64,000 nt of DNA, from positions 5,669,622 to 5,733,621 of the forward strand of contig NC_052489.1 in the NCBI RefSeq assembly GCF_009730915.1, in the 5' to 3' direction. Shown here piece by piece: positions 33,801 through 46,300 of this stretch. The position numbers and the translations under genes were made by a program. This stretch comes from Dioscorea cayenensis subsp. rotundata (taxonomy: Eukaryota; Streptophyta; Magnoliopsida; Dioscoreales; Dioscoreaceae). Position 1 is the first letter of the stretch. Every line of letters begins with the position of its first letter. Under the pieces are notes generated by a model. The model worked only from the letters and a program-made list of their open reading frames with translations, did not search any database and was not told the DNA's origin.

Positions 33801-34631
33801 TAATTCTTTATTAATTTAGGAGTTACACGGTACTTTTTTTTTATATATATAATTAATTTATTTAGTTGGCATAAAAAATTGCAAATATGAGAAAGGGTTT
33901 TATGTAAATGCCCATATACAATTAGCTTATTATGTGTGAATATATATTGTATAGACATACCCCTCACGTCCACTTAATTGAATATTTAACATTTCGTGTG
34001 TATATATGTATATATGTATGTGTATATATATGTGTGTGTGTGAAGACCATATATGTATTCTTTTACATTATTTATTTTCTCCGTTTTGAATTACAACTTC
34101 ATAGAATTTCTTTATATTTTAAGAACATGTTTATTCATATAATTAATATATTTATAAACTGAGCACACTTAAGCAGAGTGCTGGTGTGAGCCCTTGATAC
34201 TTGCACCCAAAGGTGATGCCTTATGATTCTAATATCCAGCATAGTGACCTTGTCAATATTCTTTGATGGTTTATTCATTTTTATTAATAATGGGCAAAAA
34301 AATTTTGCAGTGATTTAGTGTACTAAACATGTCAACTTTTAAAGGGAACCGTGAATATATGTTAATCTCAATTTTTTAGGAAATATAAATGAAAAGGAAA
34401 AACTTTACAAAGTCATATTTGCAATTACAAGTTTTTCAAGGGGCGCACATTTAAAACCATAATACTTCATCTCCATAGAGAAGCAGCTTCCATCACAACA
34501 CACAATTCACAAAACAAAAACATCAGCAGAAAACTTGAAATTTTAAAACATAAACATCTCATACATCATTCTTTAAAAACCCTAATTTCAAATCACGACT
34601 TCGGGACAAATAGATATAATTGTGTATTTAG
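33801..34631. other. gene-free stretch
   Basis: AT-rich with TA/TG microsatellite runs (33999-34040). It is likely to include the 3' end of the minus-strand gene that follows. No coding content is seen. Confidence 0.4.
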
Positions 34632-37290
34632 TTACACTATCATCCAGGTCAAATGTCGGTGTCGTATCCACTTGGCTGAAATGTTGATTCCAATTGCAAG
34701 TGCAGCAAGCAGAAGTGGCAGCGGCGGCCTTCTTCTGGTCGATGTAATTTCTGCAGTAACACTTTCTTTGGAAGACCTAGAATGCTGAATGACGGCGAGA
34801 GTTAAATAGGAAGCAATAGTTATGAATCTCACCAATGGCTCTCCAACTGCAGTCAGTACTGCCACTGATGGCAAAGCAGCTGAAACATCATCTCTCTTCT
34901 TGAAAAAGCGTGAGTAACAGAACATACAGGGGAGAAGCAAGAAAAACAGAAATTCTGGAACGAAGCCCTTGATAACTCCAACCCCGATCAAGCCTGAAAA
35001 CATGAGAAGGTATGGTTGGCTGTCAACAGAATCAGGAACAGTGGCTTCAGCAATGGCTAGTACTGTTGATGTGAACAAGATTATTCTTGTGAGCTCAGGA
35101 ACAGGAGTGAATGCTACTATGTTTAGATAAGTGGAGCGGATAAAAAAGAGGGTGAACTCGATGCATGTTATGAGGCCTGTGATTGGACCGCCAATGAACT
35201 GATATATGAAGGCGAAGACAAGCTTGAACGGGTACCCCACAAAATGAAAGATGGCTAGAGTTGCTTTCTTCCAGTTTGAGAGCTCCCAAAGAACAGTACG
35301 CCAAGTGTAAACAAGAAATGCCAATGCTGTAAACCATTTCAAAGCAGAAGAAAAAGAGCAAAATAAGTGTCTTACCAATGCTAATAATTGCATAGCAAAA
35401 TCTCAACTGATATAAGGACTAGAACCACAATTTCAAAGAAAATGAATACTGATCATGGAGTTCAGAAATTATTGAAAATTATGTTGATATACAAAAGTTA
35501 GTTTAAAAGCTGAAGAACAAAAAGGGTTGATATGACCATATAATTTGAACATAACCTTGTAGAAGCTACCCGCTACAATTCTTGTGTACTGCTGCAGATT
35601 GTGACATGTTACTCCCAGCTACTTTAAGGGAGAACTAAGAATTACAACTTGGGCTATTTTCTTTGTAATCACCAGTAGTGGTGAAGCACCAATGTAGCTT
35701 ACTTGGGTTAAAGTATCATTTACACAAAAGGGTGAAGTAAGCTGTTCTCTGGTAAAGGCAGAATCAGCATCCATAAATGGAGGAGGTAGAGAGTAACTAA
35801 GTACAATCCATGCCCCATTATCAGGGAATGCCACTAACTTTCTCCCTGGAGTTCTTGAAAAGAAAAAATATATATTTGCATTTTAAATTAATAGCAAAAA
35901 GAGATGCCTGAGAAACTTGCATCTCATGAAAAGTTGGTATTATCAGTAAAACAAGAGAGCACATGTCAAAGAGCTCAAAATTAGCTAGAGATTAATGAAA
36001 ATCAAATCACATGCGGCTCAAAATTTTCTATTAGTGATGTTTCAAATAATAAATGAACTAATTAGACATCAAGTTTCAATTTCTAAATGACAAAATTGTT
36101 GGTTATCAAAGAGAAACTAACAATATAGCAGGATTCAAATGCAATATTAGGACCCAAAATGTTGTCAAAATCTTCTAGGAGTATATCAACCAGACAACCA
36201 CAATAATCCATAATAGTCCATCAATCCTTCCAAAATAAGAGCTTCACAAATTTAGTAAGCATAACTGAAACACCACAGGCTGCTACTCAAAATCATGATC
36301 TGAACTTTGAACTAATCTTCAGTATTCCCACAGTAAAACTCTAGGCAACACACGAGACTACATTCAATATTGTATATAGAGAAGGGTAAATACACACAGC
36401 TTCATCCATAGTAGTCTAGGCTGTTTCGTCAAGTCTTACTTACACATGTTACATATAGATAAGCATCATGTGACAATAAAGATACAACAGAATCATTCAT
36501 TCTAGAGTGAACTAACTCAGGTTCCACATGAAATGCACTGGGTTTAGGCAGAAATTTGCCCATGGCAGTCAAGTTTCTGTTAAGAAACACTTATTACTAT
36601 ATCAAAGACCATTTTTTCAGTAACATTAAATGTGTTCATACCAAACAGGATAAAAATAGATCCTAAGAGTCAAACTAAATGGACCGAAAAAAAAAGAATC
36701 CTTGAGTTATGCCCTAGCATAAAGAAACAAACAAGAGCCTAATTTGTGACATTATAAACTATAAAAGCCACCAGTTCATATATTCTAAAGAATCATCAAA
36801 CTGCAGCTTTTCAATAATCAAACAAGGCATCCAAAGTTTTTCAATTTGACCATGTAGCACGTACCATCAACTCAAGACAATTTGAAACGAAACAGCAAAA
36901 ATTGGAAAAACTATGACTCAGATTCCAAATCGAATTTCTTCAGCAAGTTTCCCCAGCGCATTCATAGCAAAAAGCAAGTTTTTTCATACCGATAAACCAT
37001 GGCCACCGAATAGGCCGATCAGGAACCTCCTTAGTAAGATAGCGAAATCTATCCGGCATCGTGCTCCGCCCCCTCAGCTCGTCCTCCTTCTCCTCTCCTC
37101 CTCCACTATTCTCGGCACCAGAATCCACTGCATTCACTCGAGGGAACCTGGACGCCAGTGGAGAACGGAGACGAGGAATTGCGAGAGCCAAAGGAGGGAG
37201 AAGAGGCCTGAGAAGCAGGGCACGGCGAGGAGGAATGGGGCTAGGCTTTATGAAAGGAAGGGGATGGAGGCGCATAGCCATGGCCGCCAT
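34632..37290 (-). CDS. uncharacterised plastid multi-pass membrane protein
   Basis: Two exons, 36990-37290 and 34632-35326, joined through a split GCA codon, give 331 residues. The first ~55 residues are Arg/Pro/Leu-rich without acidic residues, as in a chloroplast transit peptide. A short acidic segment (GGGEEKEDELRG) follows, then STMPDRFRYLTKEVPDRPIR and WPWFIALAFLVYTWRTVLWE, with further hydrophobic helices (YPFKLVFAFIYQFIGGPITG, ELTRIILFTSTVLAIAEATV, FVPEFLFFLLLPCMFCY, SYLTLAV). The conserved end is PLPLLLAALAIGINISAKWI followed by RHRHLTWMIV. From memory this resembles a plant-only family that includes an Arabidopsis embryo-defective locus (EMB1923-like), but I would not rely on the name. 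The biochemical role is unknown. The start at 37290 has a second Met four codons later. The next gene on this strand is the kinase at 38034. Confidence 0.8.
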
Positions 37291-37523
37291 GGCCCCCCAG
37301 GGCGCAGCGGATGAAGGGAAGGGAATGGAATGGCTTCAGTGAAACCAGAGGAGAGAAAAAGCTGAGGTTTTGGGGTTGGGCTTTTTTACATATAACCCCC
37401 TGAAATTGTAAAAATGTTACTTTTCAAAGAACTACCATAAATCTACTATAATTATTTACTAGTCTATATCACTTTCCTCACTCTCCTCCTAATTTCATTA
37501 AATTTTACTCCTCTGCTCCTTTA

Positions 37524-37782
37524 CTCCCTTTGTTCCTTTTTATCTGTCCTGAATAATCGAATCTCACAAAAATATCACATAATTTAATAAAAAAACTAGT
37601 TATCTTTCCAAAATTACCCTTAATTTATATCTTCATATTTCTCTCTTATATTAAATTTCAAAAAGAGAATTGAATAGAGTTTTAGGGTAATTTAAAAAAA
37701 AAATAATAAATACTCCTTGATGTTTAAAAATGACTGATAAAAAAAACACGGGTTTATGACAGATAAAAAAGAACGGAGGGAG
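37524..37782. mobile_element. Stowaway-type MITE
   Basis: 259 bases with inverted ends CTCCCTTTGTTCCTTTTTAT and ATAAAAAAGAACGGAGGGAG, flanked by a TA dinucleotide on each side (37522-37523, 37783-37784). This is the standard form of Tc1/mariner-derived Stowaway MITEs in plants. It has no coding capacity. Confidence 0.88.
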
Positions 37783-38033
37783 TACCTCCTAAACAATCTT
37801 TTCAAAGTTAAAAAGATACTCATGTAGGACATGATTGCATGAATTTGTTCATCTTGGACACTCATAGTTTATGGGCTAAAATTAACATTTTTCAAAAGCT
37901 TTAAATCATTTGAAGTATGGACAAATGCCGAAAATGTCGAACAAATATAAGCACAAAACATTCCATTTTAATTCAATAGTATCAATAATAACTGTAATTC
38001 TTGAATCACAACATCTAAAAAGCATCATACTTC

Positions 38034-40157
38034 TCAACTGTGAACTTTATCAGAATGTTGCTGCTCTAGTTCCATGCTACCACCTTGATGATTAACTTCA
38101 TCTTTTTCATCTTTACTTTCAGACAAATGACACTCTTCTTCTTCTTCTTCTTCTTCAATTTGTTGAGAAGATATTGCATCTTTCTCTTCATTTGTTTCAT
38201 TGATGACATTCTCTTCTGAACTGGCACAAGATAAACTCCTCGGCAAGCTTTCTTCCATGCCGAGTGTGGATTTATTATGCGAAATAGTAAGATATTCTAG
38301 TGCGGTAACAACATCGCCTATCAATGGTCGAGTGCTAGCTTCTTGTTGCAGGCACATTGCTGCAACTGCAAGAGCTTGATACAAACCCTTTACAGGGTAG
38401 TTTCCTTCTAGTAGGGGATCAGCCATTTCTATAAATCTCTTCTTGTCTTTGAACAATGGTTCTGCCTGCATTTATAGTATTATGTGTCAGTATAGAGTGA
38501 ATATAAATCACAGTACAATATGATAAATATTGTCTTTCCATAGAACTTAGTTTGATGTTTCATAGACTTGTTCATCAACTTCCCCATATGAAACAGTGCT
38601 CAATCATGGTGTTTACTGTCGAAAAAAATACATAAATAAAATTCATGTAACTAAATTTATCTTTGATGTTAGTTTTAGTAACATATAATTCAATGCAATA
38701 GATATGAACACAAGAACATACCCATTCAACAAGATTTTGCTCGCCTGATGACCTTGCAGTATCGATTGCTCTTCTCCCTGTAATTATTTCCAAAAACACA
38801 ACTCCGAAACTGTACACATCCGACATTGTTGTTAACTGACCAGTGAGTGCATACTCCGGAGCACAATAACCATAAGTGCCCATCACTCTAGTAGACACAT
38901 GACTCTTATCTCCGACCGGACCAACCTTCGCTAAACCAAAATCAGATAATTTCGGGTTGAATCCTTTGTCAAGAAGTATATTAGATGCCTTGAAATCTCG
39001 ATATATCACCGGTGGATTGGCTACATCATGTAAATACTCTAGTCCTTTTGCTGCACCTTCAGCTATTCTCATTCTTGTATTCCAATCTAACGGTTTCTTA
39101 TTTGGCGGTAGATCTGTTATACATAAATAATTTCCTTGATACTATTAGAAATATTTAGATATTATAATATATGTATCAATATTAGATTTTGACTTTATAT
39201 AGTCATACCGAGAAGATGATCCTCTAAAGAGCCCAAGGGCATGTACTCATAAACTAGAACTCTCTGATTGCCATCAGCACAATAGCCAAGCAAATTGACA
39301 AGATTTTGGTGATGTAACAGGCTAAGCATGAGTACTTCGACGAGGAACTCTCTATTCCCTTGTAATCCATTCCTGTCTAACTGCTTAACAGCTATATCCT
39401 GCAGAAATACACCGAAATTTCATACTAAGATTAATGTTTGTTGAGATTTAACACTGAAACACAATTGAATAAAAATTTCAAGTTACTTGATTTAAGTCTT
39501 CCAGATGTCCTTTGTACACTCTTCCGAATCCTCCTTCTCCCAGCAAACATTCATCTGCAAAGTTTTCAGTTGCAGCTTCCAACTCACTGAATGTGAATAC
39601 CCGAGTCGCTGTATCGCCACTGCCAATCTGCAGAATCTCTTCGGCTATTGTTCTATGCCTCTGGTTTGCTGTACATGTATAATTCTTGCATTCTTTAGTA
39701 ATAGAACATTAAATTTATAGAAGTCACACTATGTATCTCTTCAGATTTCATTCAAGCAAAAGAAGCAGTAATTCTCTACTAATTACAATTGAGAATAAAA
39801 GAGGTATAAATATATAGGAAAAACTGTGATCAAAACATTCAAGAACATTCCCAAATGTGTAATCAAAGATCACAATTAATAAGCAGTAAATTTCCCCCTC
39901 ATTAAGTTAGAGCATAAATCATAAACCTTCAATTTAGCTAATGAAGCTGTTATTAAACATTCAATCCAACCACAAAGGTCTCTTAAAATTTAAATAAAGA
40001 AAATAAAAATACTAAAATTAATTTCATCTGTAACTATCTCCCATAAAGAATCAATAAATCACAAAAACCTTGTCTTCAACCAACAACAACGCATACAACC
40101 ACTGAAATCAAATATGTTTTAATCCTATGAAAACTAATTAATCATAAATAATGCATT

Positions 40158-40188
<31 letters not shown>

Positions 40189-40351
40189 AAGAAGAAGAAG
40201 ATCAATATAACAAAGTAATGATACCTGATTCAATGGAAATGTTATGAATTAGAGAATGGAGTGTCTTCCCTTCCCTTCTAACCTTTGCACTTCTTCTTGA
40301 ACTCCTCTCCTCCTTTGCATCAGAATTAAAACAACAACAAAAGAAGCCCAT
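38034..40351 (-). CDS. PBL-type receptor-like cytoplasmic kinase (RLCK VII)
   Basis: Serine/threonine kinase that in this family relays signals from cell-surface receptors. Five exons, 40225-40351, 39487-39668, 39209-39398, 38722-39113 and 38034-38465, keep frame and give 440 residues. The start was chosen at MGFFCCCF: Gly2 with Cys5-7 is an N-myristoylation plus palmitoylation site, which anchors it to the plasma membrane. An upstream in-frame ATG would bury it. Kinase landmarks: GEGGFGRV (86-93), Lys108 in IAVK, a likely helix-C Glu124, YRDFKASN with catalytic Asp206, DFG at 224-226, activation loop [15 protein letters not shown], and [20 protein letters not shown]. It is an RD kinase and nothing essential is missing. 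It reads closest to the PBS1/PBL27 branch ([20 protein letters not shown]). The C-terminal ~90 residues are acidic, with a seven-Glu run coded by a CTT/GAA repeat. CLS is divergent, 3 kb away. Confidence 0.93.
40157..40200. repeat. (AAG)n microsatellite in kinase intron 1
   Basis: About 14 AAG units (CTT in the gene's sense) lie only ~25 bases inside intron 1 from its donor. A related TTC run codes the Glu tract in the last exon (38129-38156). Confidence 0.9.
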
Positions 40352-41751
40352 CACCTTTTGCCCTCCCACTTTATTACTAAAAATTTCACAACTAAAAAAA
40401 CAAAAGAAATCTAAGGATGATGGCAACTTCTAATCATAAAGGAAGAAGAATTTCAAGGAGGGAGGAGCATGATCCATGTATGAACAACAATTTGTTGTTA
40501 ATTTTGATGGAAGGATTCCTCTTCTTGTTGGATTGAGGTGTTTGACAGAGCATTGAAGGCTAAATTGGGATTTTGATGTAAGTTTATGCAATTTTTGGGG
40601 TTTGGTTTCCCGGGAAATTCGGTTGGAAATGAGAGAAGAGTTTACATGTGGACAAAGTGACCGTTAGTTGTTATGGTTGTAAGGGTCTTTCTTAAGAGCG
40701 AGTTTAAAGGACAAACTTAATTTATAAGATTTCTTTTAATAATACAGTCTATTAGTAAATACATTTTACAAACCATCCAAAATATTGTTTTGGACATTCT
40801 CTCAAAATTAGAAAAAAATAATAGATATACTCTACAATGACAAATCAATTGGAATTGCAGCAAAGTATTGCACCTCAACAGTCTAATTTCAATAATACAA
40901 ATTAAACAGAATACACCTAAAGCCAAATTTGTAGCATACAAAGCATTGAATTTTCTTAAATATTATCATGGAATCAAAGTCAACAATTTAAAAGAGACCA
41001 AAAAAAAAACCCCCCGAAATTAAGAAACTTAAAATAAGAGAGAGAAACAGAAGAAAAGAAAGAATGAAAGCTGTCAGGGTTGGGGTTCCTATATATATAC
41101 TGGTATTTGTTTGTTTGGAAAAAAGAAATTAATATTAAAAAAAAAATATATAAATATATATAGGGGTGGTTGTCTGTGAATAATAATATATATATATATA
41201 TATACCTTTAATGGTTTTTTCCCCTTTTTTTTAAAAAAAATTGTGATACTCAGTGAAGCGAATGCAACTCTGTAATAATTTAAAAAATATAATAACATTA
41301 ATAATATGAATTAGTTTTTTTAAAAAAAATTCATACAAAAACAAAACATCCACGTCCTTTCCTGTCAATACAGATTTGGTTATAATATATAAAATATAAT
41401 ATATATTATAATATATATTATACGGGTTTTTCAATTTTGAAAATTATTTATTATTATTTTACATATTGTACATTTCAAATATATTTTTAAAATACTATAT
41501 TATTTGCTATTATATATAATAATATATACTAAATATATAGTATGTCACTTTACGAAACCCTTAAAAAACCAAAAATAAATAAAAAAAACACCAAGGGCAT
41601 TTATATTATTATTCGGAAACAAACACCCCACTATATATATATATATATATGGGAAAAATAAAAAACAAAAAATAAAAAATAAAAAACAAACAAACAAATA
41701 CCAATATGTATATGGGAAAAACCAACCCTAGCATTCTTCTCTCTTGCTTTC

Positions 41752-41805
<54 letters not shown>

Positions 41806-42250
41806 ATTTTCAATTTATCTTCTTCATTTAAACAAAAACCAATATATATAATCTTTAAAAAAACTCAAAAAGAAAGAACAAACGAATACCAATTTATATA
41901 TATATGGGAAAACCAACCCAAAGTTCCAAACTTCCTTCTCTTGCTTTCTCAAATACTCTCTTTCTTATTTTCAGTTTATTTAATTTATTTTTTATTTTAA
42001 TGTGTTTGCTAACTAATTTCCATATTACTGAGATTATTGCTGAGAAAAAAGAATTATACACGAACCAACAATCCAATATATATGTATATGATTTAACATT
42101 TAAGAAATAATAAGAAACTATTCTAATAGAACTAAATACATATATTATAATATAATAAATAAATTATATTATTGAGAATGGTTTATTATATATATTAAAT
42201 AATATATATAATAATTATATAATTGTATATATATATATAGTATATATACT
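40352..42250. other. PBL-CLS divergent intergenic region, first part
   Basis: AT-rich DNA with many TA runs. A ~200-base tandem duplication is visible: about 41685-41760 and 41876-41955 both read 'aacaaac-aataccaat', 'atatgggaaaa-ccaaccc' and 'cttctctcttgctttctca'. A CT microsatellite lies at 41755-41801. No gene is seen. Confidence 0.5.
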
Positions 42251-42254
42251 ATTC

Positions 42255-42832
42255 ATGTATTTTTTTTAAAAATATTGTATTTTTTTAAATTATTTTCTAA
42301 AATAAGTAGTTTTTAAATTAATTATCAAAATGAGCAAAAAGTACCATGCATGGTATTTGCATGGTACTTTTTTGCACATGAATTATTATTAATTTTTTTT
42401 TAATTTTATAATAGTTTTATATATGATATTTTACATTTACAACCTCATAAATTTTTTAAATTAAATTTATTTTTCACAACTCTATTTGAATTTTACAATA
42501 GTTTTTTTATATAATATTTTATGTTTTAGTCCTTATAATTTTTTAAAATTAAAATTTTTTCTCACAACCTATTTAAAATTTACAATGGTTTTTTATATAA
42601 TATTTTATGTTTTAGTCCTTATATTTTTTTAATTAAAATCCTTTCTCACAACCTTATTTAAAATTTACAATGGTTTTTTAATATAAATTTTACGTTTAAG
42701 TCCTTATATTTTTTTAATTAAAATCCTTTCTCACACATGCATGGTAGTTTTTGCACATTTTGATAAGTAATTTAAAAAGTACTTATTTTGATAAATAATT
42801 TAAAAAAATACAATATTTAAAAAAAAAACCTA
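42255..42832. mobile_element. foldback/MITE-like element with internal tandem repeats
   Basis: ~95-base inverted ends: 42255-42350 (T run, 'atattgtatttttttaaatta', 'aaaataagta-tttttaaatt', 'caaaatg', 'catgcatgg') and its complement at about 42735-42832. Between them lie about four tandem units of ~80-88 bases (about 42400-42735) sharing 'acaatggttttttatataat', 'ttttagtccttatatttttt' and 'ctttctcacaac'. No open frame. A TA-rich flank on both sides prevents a clear target-duplication call. Confidence 0.65.
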
Positions 42833-42954
42833 TATATATGAATTACAAAATTTAATTTCCTAAATAAAATAACCAGACCATGATATGAAATATATATTTA
42901 AAAAAAATAATTTTTTATAAAAAATAAGTAAACCACAAGTCCATCTTTTCCTAA

Positions 42955-43152
42955 GAAAATACTTAATCAGATAATATATTCCAATAATATATTTCACAAT
43001 CCTTCACATCTTACATATATAACTCTAGTACTGAAAATGATTTTAAAAAATTACATTAACAATAGTTTTTTTTCTCAAAATTAATATTATCTTTGTAATA
43101 TTCAGTTTTAAATATATTCAACCCCCAGTGTTAGAGCAGGTCTTTAATTTAG
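42955..43152 (+). mobile_element. degenerate Helitron 3' end
   Basis: The last ~190 bases resemble 53015-53211 in order, finishing 'cccccagtgttagagcaggt' + 'ctttaatTTAG' before T. Compared with the better copy, the hairpin is damaged and the terminal CTAG has become TTAG. No 5' end was identified. Confidence 0.55.
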
Positions 43153-43360
43153 TTATATATTAATATTACTGGATTAAAACTTCTAAAATAATTATAACAT
43201 AATAATATCGTGATATTGGATCAAAAGATCGGCACAAATTCTGATGACTTTGATCTGGTAAATGGACGGCCCAAAATGTCCCAAAGGCTTCTCCAAAGTT
43301 TCGTAGTGTTAGAACCTCGGCAAAACCCAGTTCGTCGTCTCCCTCGCATCATGCTCGTCA

Positions 43361-46300
43361 ATGGCGTTCTTCATTTCCCTTCTCCGTCGAAACCCTAACC
43401 CTAGGTCCCTCATCCGCTTCAATGGATCTTCGACCTACTTCTCTTCCCCCCATCCATGTCCTCCTCTCAGCCCATTACATTCCTTACAGTCCTTCGTCGC
43501 CGCCCCCAACCCCTTCTCCTTAGCGCCCCGTCTCACCTCGCCCTCTTCCGCCTTCTCGCCTCTCCGCGGATGTATCCCCTTCTCCGGACCGCTCTTTCTT
43601 TGCCTGCCTGCCTGGAAGCTCTCGCAATCCGCAACACCGCTATATTTGAGAGGAAGCGAGGTGGTTTTCCCCAAGGATTTACTGAGAGTGAGGAATTTTC
43701 CGATCGGATTGGGGTTTGCATCGGTTGGGAATCTTGGGAAGGTGATTGGTTGGGGAAGAGAGATTCCGAGAAATGAAGATGGAACTGCGTGGCTTGTGGG
43801 AAAAGAAAAGTTATTAAATTTGCCAAATTTGATCTCCATCAGCAGGATGGTTTCTGGTCCTTTCATTGGGTGGTATGTGTAGCTTCTTTACTTGCTTTTC
43901 CACATTATCTTGATCATACTAATTTGGAGATTGAATTGTTTGGATTATGATAAATAATCTGGCGGGTTCAGTACCAGTTTTGATGTATGAATTCCATGTT
44001 TTAGCTAAGAATTGTACTCCGTTACTTAGTGTAACACTTTTAACTTCTAACTTCTATTTCTCTTGGATCATAGGGTTCTTTTTTACTTATATTGAAGTGA
44101 TTAGCTGATGGGTCCAGAGCATTATACTGAAACAACTTAAGTGCCAATGATCTATGAATTCTATTGTGGTTCAGTAGTAAAAGACCAAATTAGTGGCGAC
44201 GATTGGAGAGTCTATACAAAATTCATTGTGCTCGCCATATTTGGGAAATTGATACCGAAATCTATCATTATGTGTTGCATTTGTCATATGCCATGATTTT
44301 TGGATAAGAAAGCAATCATATTTTCACTAGAATATTTTCTGAAATTGTTGTGTGTAATGGTCTGAACTTGGTTGGTTTGATTCCATCAAGTTGTTGATTA
44401 TGGAGATATTCCTCTATAAAGGATAAATTTTGGTTGGTGCTTTATGTCCTGAAACCATTTCAGATATTAGTTATTTTACACTGATTGGAGCAGCATTTGT
44501 CTGATTCTTTCTGAAAAGGTAAAAGAGCAGTTGGTTAATCTCCTTGTACTCTAATAACTAATAAGTAGTTACTGTGCAACAGTGCCAGCAAAGTGGCGAA
44601 ATCACATGGATTTGATATTTGGTTGAATGAATTGAAGAAAGGCTCCATAAAAGCAGATGACTGTATGTACTTGAAGCAAACAGAATCATGGAGTGGCAGA
44701 GCCTCTAAAGGCTTGAAGTTTATAGCCTTGCCATTTCTATTAGGAAGCTAACTTTCCCAAGTAGAAACTTTATTTGTTACCCTGGGCATACATGTCCTTT
44801 TTTATGCCAGTGCAGTAATCAATTGTGGCCTGAGGTCTAATATTTCTCTCATTATTCCTGTTTGTATCCCTCACGTGACTTAGAAGAATGCCATATTCTA
44901 TTAGTAGGATATTTAATAGATTTCACAGAAATATATTGATACTAAATGACTTCTTAAAGAGCCATTCAACATTACAAATGTGTACCTTTTCTAGGCTCAG
45001 CTATGCGATTGCTTTCACCCATCCTGATAAGAAGTATATATGGTTTGACATTTTGTATGAAATATAACATTTTAATATCTTATGCGCCTCTAAATATTAT
45101 AGAAAAAGTTATTTGAAGTAGATTATCAGTTTTGGAAATGTGAGTTGTTAGAAAGCTTATATCTCATCATCAACATTGGAACTGAGGAATAACATTATTA
45201 ATAATGAACATAAACTTTATTGCAGGATGATTATTAATGAATGGTATATTCCTGCATTTTGTGGCTTGGCCATTTCTGGAGCAACAGACTGGGTAAAGTA
45301 CTATTACTTAATGGCAATAAAATATATCAAGCTAATTTGTCTTCCCTTGCCTTTCTTTTAGCTTGATGGATTTGTTGCAAGAAAGATGAATATTAACTCG
45401 GTGTTTGGATCATACCTTGATCCCCTTGCAGACAAGGTTGAACTGCATCTAAAATATTTGTGCTTTTCGGCTCTTTTAGTCATTCTTAGAGTATTATTGG
45501 CTATATAATGGAAGTCTTTTGTCATGCGGTTTCAGGTTTTAATTGGTTGTGTTGCTCTAGCCATGGTGAAAGTGGACCTCCTACACCGTAAGTATTTTAT
45601 GCCATTTACAAGGTCTTATTGTCACAATTTCTGTTTTCTTATTTTTTGTGGACTTGTTTGGGATTTCTTTCCATATGTCTTTTGATAGAATGGTGCTCTT
45701 GTTTCATTAATCAATAAAGCAAGTTTTGGTTCATTCTTAACTGATTCCTTTCATGCAGTCATGTGGCTGTTCCGCTCAGTCCATGTCACAACTATGATTT
45801 GTAAAGGGAGCTTTTGCTGCCCTATTACATTAAGTTGCAGATTTGTATCCTAACTTGGTTTAAGCTCAAAACGTATGCCTCTGCAAGATTGCCTAATTTG
45901 CGAATGTTCACTGTTAAAATTAAGGATTTGGAACTTGGTATGGTTCAGTTTAAAGCTTTCCTTAGTATAAGCTAGGGCAAAATACACCAAGGGTTTCAAA
46001 AAAGATTAACTTCATGAGACTGTTTTTTTAGCTATGAATTTCACTTATGCCATGAAATGCACTTTTCACTTGAGGCTTGTATTTCTAAAATGGCAATTCC
46101 TAATTAGAAAACATAGGGTGTTGTGCACCAAATCCCCTATCTTGATATGTTTCCTTTTTCTCAACAGCACTAAACTAAATTAGTTCTATTTTTTTCTTAT
46201 ATTCTTCCTTTTCTCTTAATGGCTACAACAATCTTCATGGAACATATAAACTTTCCCAAGAGTTTGACATCTTCCCTTTTTTATTGTTCGAACTTTAAAA

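Noticed and set aside
36913..37342. plus-strand frames of 93-133 codons
   Set aside because: Antisense to the GC-rich first exon of the plastid membrane protein, with no independent support.
43435..43866. 143-codon minus-strand frame
   Set aside because: Antisense to CLS exon 1. It has no family features, while the sense frame gives a complete cardiolipin synthase.
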